Below are positions 7,750 to 16,441 of a DNA stretch of 34,864 bases, piece by piece. The notes below the pieces were generated by a model, which had not been told where the DNA came from, ran no database searches, and worked only from the letters and a program-made list of their open reading frames with translations. The stretch lies in NCBI GenBank assembly GCA_025350685.1, contig JANXXK010000178.1, positions 1 to 34,864 on the forward strand. Reading direction: 5' to 3'. Origin of the DNA: Alphaproteobacteria bacterium (GTDB lineage: Bacteria > Pseudomonadota > Alphaproteobacteria > Caulobacterales > Caulobacteraceae). The translations under genes were made by a program, and so were the position numbers. The stretch's first letter is position 1; each line of letters opens with the position of its first letter.

Positions 7750-8376
7750 TCAGCGCCACGCGAACACTGGCTGCTCAAGGTCGGCGACGCGGGTGACCCG
7801 CCCGGCGACCAGTTCGCGGAACTGGTAGACCAGCGCCGCGGTCGGCGCATGGATGTGGTCGTCGCCGATGCGCAGGCGGATCAGCGGGCGCGAGCTTTCG
7901 GGGATGGTCTCGAAGGCGACCGCATCCGCGGCCGCGATATGGTCGAGCCGGATCCGATGCGCCGAGGCGACCTCGGCCGGGTTGGGCTTGAGCGCCGTCG
8001 CATCGTCCAGCCAGGCCACCACCGGGGTGATCGCGTAGCCCGACCGCGTCGGATAGTCGTCAAGCACGCCCAGGATGCCGGCCGCCGGCAAGCTGAGGCC
8101 CAGCTCCTCGTGCAGTTCGCGCAGCGCGGCGGCCTCCAGCGTCTCGCCCGGATCGCATCGCCCGCCAGGCAGCGCCCACTGGCCGGCGTGCGCCCGCAGC
8201 AGGGCCGAGCGCCGGGTCAGCAGGAACGCCGTCTCGCCCGAGCCATCGTCGGCCTCGACCAGCGTGATCACCACGGCGGCCGGCTTGAGGTCCGCGCCCT
8301 CGTGGACGATCCGCGGGAAGTCGCGGCATCGCGCCGCCAGCGCCTGGCGGAAGTCCGCCCCGAACGGAAATCTCAT
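7750..8376 (-). CDS. Nudix hydrolase, CoA pyrophosphatase-like
   Basis: A 208-residue protein with a complete Nudix box at residues 72-94 (GRCDPGETLEAAALRELHEE plus LGL), matching G-x5-E-x7-R-E-U-x-E-E-x-G-U. Before it comes FLLTRRSALLRAHAGQWALP, the pattern of the NUDT7/YeaB-like CoA pyrophosphatase group, and after it VLDDYPTRSGYAITPVVAW, also usual there. Such enzymes split CoA derivatives or other nucleoside diphosphates using Mg2+. The substrate is inferred only. Its ATG at 8376 sits 12 bases after the stop of a truncated [2Fe-2S] reading frame, so it may be translated from that frame's transcript. Confidence 0.88.
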   Translation of the reverse strand: MRFPFGADFRQALAARCRDFPRIVHEGADLKPAAVVITLVEADDGSGETAFLLTRRSALLRAHAGQWALPGGRCDPGETLEAAALRELHEELGLSLPAAGILGVLDDYPTRSGYAITPVVAWLDDATALKPNPAEVASAHRIRLDHIAAADAVAFETIPESSRPLIRLRIGDDHIHAPTAALVYQFRELVAGRVTRVADLEQPVFAWR

Positions 8377-8388
8377 GCGGCCCTGCGC

Positions 8389-8526
8389 CTAGGCGCTCCG
8401 CAGGTCGACGCCGCAGCCGAATTTGGCGCCGGTCAGTCCGAGTTCGTCGCGTAGCACCCAGAGCAGGGGCGCGTCCGGCTCGACGTCGAGTTGGTGCGCC
8501 TTCCCGTTGACCGAGATGGTGATCAT
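8389..8526 (-). pseudogene. Truncated [2Fe-2S] subunit (CoxS/IorA-like), 45-residue stump
   Basis: The frame from ATG 8526 encodes [20 protein letters not shown], continues [19 protein letters not shown], and ends in VDLRSA and a TAG. This is the N-terminal third of the plant-ferredoxin-like domain of the small subunit of molybdenum hydroxylases (CoxS / isoquinoline 1-oxidoreductase alpha). Full proteins continue with C-G-x-C and two more cysteines; only the first CG remains here, so no cluster can form. No continuation is seen in any frame downstream and no large subunit is nearby. A strong ribosome site, GGAGGTTC, precedes the ATG. It may be a decayed relic, or a kept leader peptide for the Nudix gene 12 bases further on. 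Confidence 0.7.
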
Positions 8527-8721
8527 CTGAACCTCCCGCGTCTGGGCCCGAGACGCGATCTAGGACCCACGCGACGACGTTGACAAGGCAGCCGGCGACG
8601 GCATGCCAGCCCAGGCGCCCCCGCTTCGACCGCCTGGGCAAGGAGGTAACGCGGTTACATTTGCTGATTGACCTGACGGCGTCGGCGAAGTCTGCTCCAA
8701 GCTTAACCTTCAGGAGCCGTC

Positions 8722-10479
8722 ATGACCGCCAGGGTCTCCAACAACAGCAAATTCGTCGTCGCGGGCGCCGCCATCGTCGTCGCCGCTGTGGCGGCCTACG
8801 GCCTGGGCCGGGTCTATCCGCCGATGGGCGCCCCCACCTCCGGGACGATCGCCCCGGCGGAGCGCTATCAGGTTAGCCAGCTTTCCAGCACCGACGTGGT
8901 CCTTGGCGACGCCACCGTCCCGACGCTGATGCAGACAGACGCCTTCGAGCTGATGGTCAAGAACCCGGGCTTCCGGGCGATGGCCACCGACCCGGCCTTC
9001 AGGCAGCTGGCGCAGGACAATCCGAGGGCGCTGGCCGCCATCGCCCAGAACCCGGCGGCCTTCGCGAACCTGGCCAAGGACCCGCAGGCGCTGCGCCAGC
9101 TCGCCGCCGACGCCAAGGCCTACGCCAGCCTCAGCCCCCAGGCCCAGGCATCCAACGCCCAGGTGCTGGCCGTGATGATCGCCAATTCGGCCGCGTTCCA
9201 GACCCTGGGGCGCCATCCGGAGGCGCTCGCGGCCTTCGCGGGGCACGCCGACGCGGCCGCCGCGCTCGCCGCCTATCCCCAGGCGCTGCAGGCGGTGGCC
9301 GCCAACGCCCAGGCCTTCGCGATCTTCGCTAACGATTCCAAGGCTTTCGCCAACGCGGCGGCCAACCCGACCTCGTTCGCGGCGATGGCGAGTGACGCTG
9401 CGGCATTCAAGCAGATGGCCATGGACGCCAAGGCGATGGCGGCGATCTCGGCCGACTCCCAGCTGTTCGCCGCCATGGCGGGCCAGGCCGCGGCGTTCCG
9501 CCAGATGGCCAGTGACCCGGCTTTCGCCGCGTCGAGGACGCACCAGGCGCTGGTGGCCATGGCGGCCGACGCGCGCTCGTTCTCGGCGCTGTCCGGCTCC
9601 CCCCAAGCCTTGCAGGCGATGGTCGCCAGCGCGGCGTCGATACAGGCGCAGATGTCGTCTTCCGGCGTCGGCGCCCAGGCCGCGACCCAGGCCGCCGCGG
9701 CCTTGGCGCAGCACACATTGTCCTTCTCGACCATGGCGACCCAGCCGCAGGCGATGGCGGCGATGGCCGACCACGCCGCGGCGTTCGCCAGTCTTGCGCG
9801 CTATCCGCAGGCCTTTGAGGCCATGGCCGCGAACCCGGCCGCCTTCGCCAACTTCGCCCATGACGTGAACGCCTTCGCCATGGCCGCCGCGACACCGCAG
9901 GCCTTCCAGGGCATGGCTTCGGCGCCGGGGGCGTTCAGGCAGCTGGCCAACGACGCCAGCGCGATGGCGGCCTTGCGCGCCGACAGCCAGGCGTTCTCCG
10001 CCATGGCGGCCAACGCCCGGTCCTTCCAGTCGTTGGCGATGAACGGCGCCGCCTTCCGGGCCATGGCGTCCGACGCCAAGGCCTTCGACGCCATGGCCGC
10101 CAACGCCCAGGCCTTCAGGTCCTTCGCCGGCAACGCCCAGAACCTGGCCGCCATCGCCGCCCAGGCCCAGCTGTTCCAGTCCGCGGCGGCGGCCGCGCAG
10201 GTCCAGGCGCAGGCCCAGGGGATCGCCGCGAACGCCAACGCTGCCGCGCTGCAGGCCATGGCGGCCTATCCGCAGGCCTTCGCTCTGATGGCGCAGTCGC
10301 CGGCCGCCTTCACGGCGCTGGCGTCCAACGCCAAGGCCGTCAGTGCGCTCGCGGCCAACGCCCAGGCCATGTCGGCGCTCGCCGCCAACGCCCAGGCCTT
10401 CGCCGCCCTCGCCTCGAGTCCGGCGTTCGGGGCGATGCTGTCCAGCCAGCAGTTCGCCTCGCAGATGAGCGTTCGATAG
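8722..10479 (+). CDS. Membrane-anchored decapeptide-repeat protein, unknown function
   Basis: A 585-residue protein. Residues 11-29 (FVVAGAAIVVAAVAAYGLG) form one transmembrane anchor or uncleaved signal. From about residue 71 to the end the chain is built from about fifty 10-residue repeats with the rough pattern [N/D]-[P/A]-x-A-F-x-x-M-A-x. Examples are NPAAFANLAK, DAKAFDAMAA and NAQAFRSFAG. The 30-base period is kept almost without gaps; the main break is at about 301-335. Phe/Leu at position 5 and Met/Leu/Phe at position 8 would form a hydrophobic face, with Asn/Asp-Pro as a likely turn or helix cap. No cysteine is seen. I do not recognise the family. ATG at 8722 has AGGAG six bases upstream. 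The exported protease gene starts 54 bases downstream on the same strand. Confidence 0.8.
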   Translation: MTARVSNNSKFVVAGAAIVVAAVAAYGLGRVYPPMGAPTSGTIAPAERYQVSQLSSTDVVLGDATVPTLMQTDAFELMVKNPGFRAMATDPAFRQLAQDNPRALAAIAQNPAAFANLAKDPQALRQLAADAKAYASLSPQAQASNAQVLAVMIANSAAFQTLGRHPEALAAFAGHADAAAALAAYPQALQAVAANAQAFAIFANDSKAFANAAANPTSFAAMASDAAAFKQMAMDAKAMAAISADSQLFAAMAGQAAAFRQMASDPAFAASRTHQALVAMAADARSFSALSGSPQALQAMVASAASIQAQMSSSGVGAQAATQAAAALAQHTLSFSTMATQPQAMAAMADHAAAFASLARYPQAFEAMAANPAAFANFAHDVNAFAMAAATPQAFQGMASAPGAFRQLANDASAMAALRADSQAFSAMAANARSFQSLAMNGAAFRAMASDAKAFDAMAANAQAFRSFAGNAQNLAAIAAQAQLFQSAAAAAQVQAQAQGIAANANAAALQAMAAYPQAFALMAQSPAAFTALASNAKAVSALAANAQAMSALAANAQAFAALASSPAFGAMLSSQQFASQMSVR

Positions 10480-10533
10480 GCTTCGCGGCGCGCCGGAAAC
10501 GGCCTAGACTCGGGCCGGGCTTCGGGGGGATGC

Positions 10534-13500
10534 ATGTTGAGTAGCGCATGGCGGCGGGGCTTTGCCGCCGTCGCCCTGTCGGCGTTCGCGGTCAGCGCCT
10601 CGCCGGGTTCAGCCTCGGCCCAGTCAGCGCCCGCCCCGGGCGCCGTCGCGGTCGAGAAGCCCGCGCCTTCCAAAGCGGCGAACGCCGCCGAAATCGACCT
10701 CTCGACGATCAAGACCGCCGATCTGGAGCTGTTGTATTTCGATCCCGCGCAGACCTACCTGACGCCCTACGTCGCCAAGACGTTCGAGCACTCGCTGGCC
10801 TTCCAGAAAAAGCTGTTCGGCTGGACGCCGTGGGACCGCACGACGGTCCTGCTGAAGGACTTTTCGGACTACGGCAACGCTGCGGCGCGGTCCTCCCCCA
10901 ACAACGCCATCCTGCTCGACGTGGCCCCGATCCCCCAGACGTTCGAGACCTTCAGTCCGGGCGAGCGGTTCTTCACCCTGCTCAACCACGAGCCTGTGCA
11001 CGTGGCCACCATGGACGTCTGGAACCGCCAGGACGCCATGTGGCGCCGGTTCTTCCACGGCAAGCCCATGCCGATCGAACAGCATCCGGAGTCGATCCTC
11101 TACAACTACCTGGCCACGCCGCGGGTGAATTCGCCGCGCTGGTACCTCGAGGGGTCCGCGGTCTTCATGGAGACCTGGATGGCTGGCGGCTATGGCCGGG
11201 CCCAAGGCGGCTACGACGAGATGGTCTTCCGCGCCAAGGTGCGCGACCACGCCGCCTTCTATTCGCCGCTCGGTCTGGAGGCCGAGGGCACCCAGGTGGA
11301 CTTCCAGGTGGGGGTCAACGACTACCTGTATGGCGAGCGGTTCTTCACCTATCTGGCGCTGACCTATGGGCCGGAGAAGGTGATCGCCTGGCTACGCCGC
11401 GATGAAGGCTCGGCCGGCTACTACTCCGTGCAGTTCGAGCGCGTCTTCGGCAAGCCGCTGGACACGGCCTGGCAGGAATGGATCACCTGGGAGCACAGCT
11501 TTCAGACCGCCAATCTGGCCCGCGTCCAGGCCTACCCTGTGACGCCTGCGACCCCGTTGGCCAGGACCGGTCTCGGCTCGATCTCTCGGGCGTTCCTTGG
11601 GCCTGGCGGCAAGACCCTCATCGGCGCATTCCGCGCGCCCGGGGTGATCGCGAACGTCGGTGTCCTGTCACTGGACGACGGCAAGGTCCGCCGGCTCGCC
11701 GATATCAAGGGCGCGATGCTCTATCGGGTGACGTCGCTGGCCTACGACCCGACCGCGGGCAAGGCCTACTACACCAACGACAACTACGCCTTCCGCGACC
11801 TGATGGAGGTCGATGTGGCCAGCGGCAAGAGCCGCATGCTGCTGCGCGACGCACGCATTGGCGACATCGTCGTCAACCCAAGGGACAAGTCGATCTGGGG
11901 GCTGCGGCACCTGAACGGCCTGGTGACGCTGGTGAAACTGGAGCCGCCCTACGCCGGCTGGAGCCAGGTGCACACCTTCGCCTATGGGGAGATACCCTTC
12001 GATCTGGATATCTCGCCGGACGGGACCCTGTTGTCGGCCTCGGTCGGCCAGATCAACGGCGAGCAGTCCGTGCGGATCTTGAGGATCGACGACCTCAGCG
12101 CCGGGCCGCTGGTCCCCACGGGCCAGTTCAAACTGGGCCAGTCGACACCGGAGGGCTTCGTCTTCTCGCCCGACGGCAAGTACCTGTTCGGATCGAGCTA
12201 CTACACCGGCGTTTCCAACATCTACCGCTTTGAAATCGCCACCGGCAAGGTGGAGGCGGTCTCCAACGCCTCGACTGGATTCTTCCGGCCGATTCCCCGG
12301 TCCGACGGCAAACTGATCGTCTACGAGTACACCGGCGCGGGCTTTGCGCCGGTGGTGATCGATCCATTCCCGGTGAGCGACCTTGGCAACGTCAAGTTCC
12401 TCGGCGCCGAGGTCGCAGCGAAGCATCCGATCGTCAAGTCGTGGGCGGTGGGCTCTGCCGATGGCGTACCGCTGGAAAGCTTGGTCCGCGAACGCGGCAA
12501 GTACATCCCCAACAAGGAAATGAAGCTCGCTTCGATCTATCCCGTGATCGAGGGTTACCGGGGCGACGTGGCGGCCGGCGTGCACGCGATCTTCGAGGAC
12601 CCGCTGCAGTTCAACCAGCTGATAGGCACGCTGGCCTACTCCGTCGACGGTCGCGGGCCCAGCGACGAGCGGCTGCACGTGAACCTCGAATACAAGACGC
12701 TGAAATGGCGGATGCGCTACTGGCACAATGGCGCCGATTTCTACGACCTGTTCGGCCCCACCTACCGCAGCCGCCGGGGCGATGCGGTGCTGGTCGGCTA
12801 CAAGGACGCACTGATCTACGACCCGCCGAACCAGCTCGATCTGGTGGCCGACCTTGCCGCCTTCCGCGGCCTCGACACCCTGCCGCTCTCGCAGAACATC
12901 GCCGCGCCATCGAAGAACCTGGTCTCGGGACGGATCGGCCTGCGCTACACCGCCACCGACAAGAGCCTCGGCGCGCTCGACTACGAAAAGGGCCTGCGCT
13001 GGTCGCTGTTCAGCACCGGTGACCTGAGTTCGGGAGATGTCTTCCCGAAGGTCTACGGAACCTTCGACTTCGGCGGGCCGCTGCCCATCAAGCACGCTTC
13101 GCTGTGGCTCTACTCCGCCGCCGGCGCCGGTGGCGGCCCGCGGAACAATCCGCTCAGCCAGTTCTATTTCGGTGGCTTCGGCAACAACTACCTCGATGAC
13201 GGCGAGGTGAAGCGCTATCGCGAATACGACAGCTTCCCGGGCTTCAAGATCGACGAACTGGCCGGCCGCGGCTTCGCAAAGTCGATCGTGGAACTGAACC
13301 TGCCGCCTGTTCGGTTCTCCGACATCGGCAGCCCAAGCCTGTTCCTGAGCTCTCTTCGCACCGCCGTCTTCGCCGGCGTTCTGGGCGTCAATCCGTGGGA
13401 GCATGACCGCCGCACACTGGAAACCGTCGGTGGTCAGTTTGACTTCAACTTCACCGTCGCGCTTCGGTTGCCGATGGTGCTGTCGATCGGCGCGGCGTCC

Positions 13501-13560
13501 GGCTTCGAGGACGGCCGCCACCGCCGCGACGAGGTGATGATCTCGATGAAGATCCTCTGA
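10534..13560 (+). CDS. Secreted gluzincin-like zinc protease with propeller and barrel-like regions
   Basis: A 1008-residue protein with a signal peptide ending near residue 30 (SASPGSASAQ). Residues about 60-330 look like a zinc peptidase: HEPVH (H152, E153, H156) fits HEXXH, and WYLEGSAVFMET supplies E206 as a probable third ligand, as in peptidase MA-like gluzincins. Residues about 330-630 carry TolB/PD40-type propeller repeats (ISPDGTLLS near 490, FSPDGKYLFGS near 544). The last 370 residues alternate short beta strands and end in VMISMKIL, which suggests an outer-membrane barrel, although the final residue is Leu and not Phe. ATG at 10534 follows GGGGGGA. The stop shares one base with the PrsW start. 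Activity and location are predictions. Confidence 0.8.
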   Translation: MLSSAWRRGFAAVALSAFAVSASPGSASAQSAPAPGAVAVEKPAPSKAANAAEIDLSTIKTADLELLYFDPAQTYLTPYVAKTFEHSLAFQKKLFGWTPWDRTTVLLKDFSDYGNAAARSSPNNAILLDVAPIPQTFETFSPGERFFTLLNHEPVHVATMDVWNRQDAMWRRFFHGKPMPIEQHPESILYNYLATPRVNSPRWYLEGSAVFMETWMAGGYGRAQGGYDEMVFRAKVRDHAAFYSPLGLEAEGTQVDFQVGVNDYLYGERFFTYLALTYGPEKVIAWLRRDEGSAGYYSVQFERVFGKPLDTAWQEWITWEHSFQTANLARVQAYPVTPATPLARTGLGSISRAFLGPGGKTLIGAFRAPGVIANVGVLSLDDGKVRRLADIKGAMLYRVTSLAYDPTAGKAYYTNDNYAFRDLMEVDVASGKSRMLLRDARIGDIVVNPRDKSIWGLRHLNGLVTLVKLEPPYAGWSQVHTFAYGEIPFDLDISPDGTLLSASVGQINGEQSVRILRIDDLSAGPLVPTGQFKLGQSTPEGFVFSPDGKYLFGSSYYTGVSNIYRFEIATGKVEAVSNASTGFFRPIPRSDGKLIVYEYTGAGFAPVVIDPFPVSDLGNVKFLGAEVAAKHPIVKSWAVGSADGVPLESLVRERGKYIPNKEMKLASIYPVIEGYRGDVAAGVHAIFEDPLQFNQLIGTLAYSVDGRGPSDERLHVNLEYKTLKWRMRYWHNGADFYDLFGPTYRSRRGDAVLVGYKDALIYDPPNQLDLVADLAAFRGLDTLPLSQNIAAPSKNLVSGRIGLRYTATDKSLGALDYEKGLRWSLFSTGDLSSGDVFPKVYGTFDFGGPLPIKHASLWLYSAAGAGGGPRNNPLSQFYFGGFGNNYLDDGEVKRYREYDSFPGFKIDELAGRGFAKSIVELNLPPVRFSDIGSPSLFLSSLRTAVFAGVLGVNPWEHDRRTLETVGGQFDFNFTVALRLPMVLSIGAASGFEDGRHRRDEVMISMKIL

Positions 13561-14627
13561 TGGATTGGCATCTCATCGAAAAGTTCGTGGTCGCCCTGGC
13601 GCCGGTCGTCATCCTGCTTGTGGTGTTCGAGCGGCTGGATGTGTTCCGCTTGGTCAGCCTCGGCAGTCTGGTGGCCTATGGCGCGGCCGGGGCCGTGCTG
13701 GCGGCGTTGTCGTACGTCGCCAACAATCACATCATGGACGGGCTGCCGATCGGCTTCACCGACTACAGCCGCTTTATCGCCCCCCCGGTCGAGGAGGTGA
13801 TCAAGGCCGTCGTGATCGTCGCCCTGTTCGCCGGCGACCGGATCGGTTTCAAACTGGACGCGGCCATCGCCGGCTTCGCGGTCGGAGCCGGCTTCTCAGT
13901 GTTCGAGAACACCTATCTGCTGACGACCTTCCCCACCGCCAACCTCGGCGTCTGGCTGGTGCGCGGCTTCGGCACGGCGGTGATGCACGGGGGAACCACC
14001 GCCCTGTTCGCCGTGATCACCCATGAGTTCAGTGAGCATCAGGCCCACAAGGTCGGCCGACATGCGCGTCTGTACCCGTGGGTATTCGCCCCGGGCCTGC
14101 TGGTCGCCGTCGCGATCCACGCGGCGTTCAATCAGATGCCCGGGGAGCCGCTGCCGGCGATGCTCGCCGCCATGTTGCTGATCCCGCTGACCCTTCTGGT
14201 GGTGTTCGCCAAAGGCGGGGCCACGGCCCACGACTGGCTGGAGCACGACCATGAGGGCCATGCGGCGTTGCTGGCCGACCTGCGCGCCGGCCGCTTCGCC
14301 CACACCGACGAGGGGCGCGCCATCGACGCCCTGGCCCAGCGTCTGCCCAAACGCCTCGGCGAGAACCTGCGCGCGTGGGCCGAACTGCAGCTCACCCTGG
14401 TGCTGCGCGCCGAGGAGGTGCTGCTGGCCAACGAACGTGGGGTTCCTCTTGAGGTCGGCGCGCCGGAGCAGGCGCAGTTCAAGCGCCTGAACGAGCTCAG
14501 CCACAAGATCGGCCGCGCGGCGCGCCATGCGATTCAGCCGCACCTGCGGTTCAGCCGCACCGACCTCTATGAGCTGCACATGCTGCGCCACCGCGCCGCG
14601 GCCCATTCGCACCACCTCGGCGCCTAG
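13560..14627 (+). CDS. PrsW family intramembrane metalloprotease
   Basis: A 355-residue protein with about seven membrane segments in the first 220 residues. The PrsW/CAAX-protease-like motifs are all present: APPVEEVIK (E78, E79), GFSVFENTYL (E116, N117), RGFGTAVMHGGTTAL (H143) and AIHAAFNQ (H187, N191). The PrsW of Bacillus subtilis cleaves an anti-sigma factor in the membrane; the target here is unknown. A soluble tail of about 125 residues (230-355) follows, rich in His, Glu and Arg, with no recognisable domain. Its ATG overlaps the TGA of the secreted protease (TGATG), so the two proteases are translationally linked. Its stop overlaps the convergent SDR stop by four bases. Confidence 0.88.
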   Translation: MDWHLIEKFVVALAPVVILLVVFERLDVFRLVSLGSLVAYGAAGAVLAALSYVANNHIMDGLPIGFTDYSRFIAPPVEEVIKAVVIVALFAGDRIGFKLDAAIAGFAVGAGFSVFENTYLLTTFPTANLGVWLVRGFGTAVMHGGTTALFAVITHEFSEHQAHKVGRHARLYPWVFAPGLLVAVAIHAAFNQMPGEPLPAMLAAMLLIPLTLLVVFAKGGATAHDWLEHDHEGHAALLADLRAGRFAHTDEGRAIDALAQRLPKRLGENLRAWAELQLTLVLRAEEVLLANERGVPLEVGAPEQAQFKRLNELSHKIGRAARHAIQPHLRFSRTDLYELHMLRHRAAAHSHHLGA

Positions 14628-15388
14628 CCGTTGAACCGTCGGTTGAGTTTGCGCATCCCGCCGATCCAGCGGCCGTAGTCGTTGGTCTTATTGCGCATGT
14701 AGTTGATGACCTCCGGGTGCGGCAGGATCAGGAACTCCTCCGCCGCTATCCCCTTGACCACCGACTCCGCCAGGACCTCCGGCTCCATCATCCCGTCGAT
14801 GCTGGCGACGCCCTCGGGGTTGCCGGCGGTCATCGCGGTGCGCACCGCCTGTGGGCAGAGCACCGAGACCTTGATGCCCTGGTCGCCGTGGGTGATTGCG
14901 AGCCATTCGGCCAGGCCGACGGCGGCATGCTTGGTCACCGCATAGGGCGCCGAGCCGATCTGCGACAGCAGCCCGGCGGCCGAGGCGGTGTTCAGCAGGT
15001 ATCCGCCGCCCCGCGCCGCCATCAGTGGCACGAGATGCCGCGCGGCCCAGACGTGGGCCATGACGTTGATGTCCCAGATTCGCTGCCAGTCGGCGTCCGG
15101 CGTTTCCGCCCCGCCGCCCACGCCGATGCCGGCGTTGGAGCAGAACAGGTCGATGGGCCCGTGGTCCCTCTCGACGGTCTCGATAAGGCCGGCGATGTCG
15201 GCTTCCTTGGAGACGTCCACCTTGAACGCGACCCCGCCCATCATCTTGGCCGTCGCCTGGGCGCCCGGCTCGTCGCGGTCGGCGCAGGCCACGAACTTCG
15301 CGCCCTCGGCCGCGAACCGTACGGCGAGCGCGCGGCCGATGCCGCTGGCGGCGCCGGTGACGACGATGATCTTGTCCTTCAGGTCCAT
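14624..15388 (-). CDS. Short-chain dehydrogenase/reductase (SDR)
   Basis: A 254-residue classical SDR. The cofactor loop TGAASGIG spans 11-18, D59 lies in FKVDVS, the structural NAG motif is at 85-87, and the catalytic residues are S136 or S138 in LLNTASAAG, Y149 and K153 (YAVTK). A charged residue pair after the second strand (ACADRDEPG) leaves NAD versus NADP preference open. The substrate is unknown. ATG at 15388. The gene is 31 bases downstream of the YghU-type glutathione transferase on the same strand and could be co-transcribed. It ends inside the last codon region of the convergent PrsW gene. Confidence 0.92.
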   Translation of the reverse strand: MDLKDKIIVVTGAASGIGRALAVRFAAEGAKFVACADRDEPGAQATAKMMGGVAFKVDVSKEADIAGLIETVERDHGPIDLFCSNAGIGVGGGAETPDADWQRIWDINVMAHVWAARHLVPLMAARGGGYLLNTASAAGLLSQIGSAPYAVTKHAAVGLAEWLAITHGDQGIKVSVLCPQAVRTAMTAGNPEGVASIDGMMEPEVLAESVVKGIAAEEFLILPHPEVINYMRNKTNDYGRWIGGMRKLNRRFNG

Positions 15389-15419
15389 GCCTTTGAGCGC
15401 CTCCCCGCGCCTTTCGTTC

Positions 15420-16298
15420 TCACGCCGTTTCGGCCAGCGCGATCTTGTCCTGCGTCATGGTCGCGAAGTCACCGGCTTCGTGGCGCTCGTGCAGCTGGGT
15501 CTCCGGCGGGCCCCAGGTCCGGTTGACCATCCGGCCGCGTTTCACCGCCGGCCGCTGGGCGATCTGGTCGGCCCAGCGGATGACGTTCTTGTAGTCTTGC
15601 ACGCTCAGAAACTCGCCGCCCTCATAGAGTTGGCCCTTGGCCATGGCGCCATACCAGGGCCAGGTGATGATGTCGGCGATCGTATATTCGGCGCCCGCCA
15701 GGTACTCGGCCTCGCCGAGCCGGCGGTCCAGCACGTCGAGCTGGCGCTTTACCTCCATGGCGTAGCGGTCGATGGCGTATTCGATCTTGGTCGGCGCATA
15801 GGCGTAGAAGTGGCCGAACCCGCCGCCGAGGAACGGCGCGGACGCCATCAGCCACATCAACCACGACAGGCACTCCGCGCGCGGGCCGGGCTCGGTCGGC
15901 AGGAAGGCCCCGAACTTTTCGGCCAGGTGCAGCAGGATTGCGCCGCTCTCGAACACGCGGATCGGCTTGGGGCCGCTGCGGTCCGTGAGCGCCGGGATCT
16001 TCGAGTTCGGATTGACCCCCACGAAGCCGGAGCCGAACTGGTTGCCGTTGATCGGGATCAACCAGGCGTCGTATTCCGCGCCCGCGTGGCCCGCCGCCAG
16101 CAGCTCCTCGAACATCACCGTCACCTTCACCCCGTTGGGCGTCGCCAGCGAATAGAGCTGGAAGGGATGGCGGCCGACCGGCAGCTCGTCCTCGTGGGTG
16201 GGTCCGGCGATCGGGCGGTTGATGGCGGCGAACCGGCCCCCACTTTCCTTGTTCCAGCTCCAGACCTTGGGCGGGGTGTAGGCGGTGTCGTCGGCCAT
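15420..16298 (-). CDS. yghU: YghU-type glutathione transferase / disulfide-bond oxidoreductase
   Basis: A 292-residue protein from the ATG at 16298. It follows YghU along its whole length: PPKVWSWNKESGGRFAAINR, GPTHEDELPVGRHPFQLYSL, TPNGVKVTVMFEELL, GFVGVNPNSKIPAL, VFESGAILLHLAEKFG, FLGGGFGHFYAYAPTKIEYA and VKRGRMVNRTWGP. Known members bind two glutathione molecules and reduce disulfides or peroxides. The frame is open for 35 more codons upstream, but that extension is low-complexity and absent from the family, so the start at MADDTAYTPP is preferred. It is divergent from nudC, with 143 bases between the starts. Confidence 0.93.
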   Translation of the reverse strand: MADDTAYTPPKVWSWNKESGGRFAAINRPIAGPTHEDELPVGRHPFQLYSLATPNGVKVTVMFEELLAAGHAGAEYDAWLIPINGNQFGSGFVGVNPNSKIPALTDRSGPKPIRVFESGAILLHLAEKFGAFLPTEPGPRAECLSWLMWLMASAPFLGGGFGHFYAYAPTKIEYAIDRYAMEVKRQLDVLDRRLGEAEYLAGAEYTIADIITWPWYGAMAKGQLYEGGEFLSVQDYKNVIRWADQIAQRPAVKRGRMVNRTWGPPETQLHERHEAGDFATMTQDKIALAETA

Positions 16299-16441
16299 CG
16301 CGCGGGCTCCGGATTGTCCTGATCGCCCGCCAACCGGGCTTCCCAACCGATGTGGGCGATGCGAACCGTTTTGGCTAGTCGGATGCGGCGTCACCTCGGC
16401 CAACTCGACGCGCGCGGCCTCGCGCCCTATGAAGCGACCCC

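Noticed and set aside
8580-8608. TTGACA before the repeat-protein gene
   Set aside because: A perfect -35 hexamer, but the sequence 17 bases on (ATGCCA) is a poor -10, so the promoter is not supported.
8710-9861. A long minus-strand frame opposite the repeat protein
   Set aside because: It is the shadow of a gene made of repeated GC-rich codons, so stops are missing by composition. It has no ribosome site or known fold.
8932-10470. The 30-base repeats as a CRISPR array
   Set aside because: The units are contiguous, coding and diverged, with no spacers between identical repeats.
11668-13521. A long minus-strand frame opposite the secreted protease
   Set aside because: It has no recognisable motifs and the plus frame holds a complete protein with signal peptide and HEXXH site.
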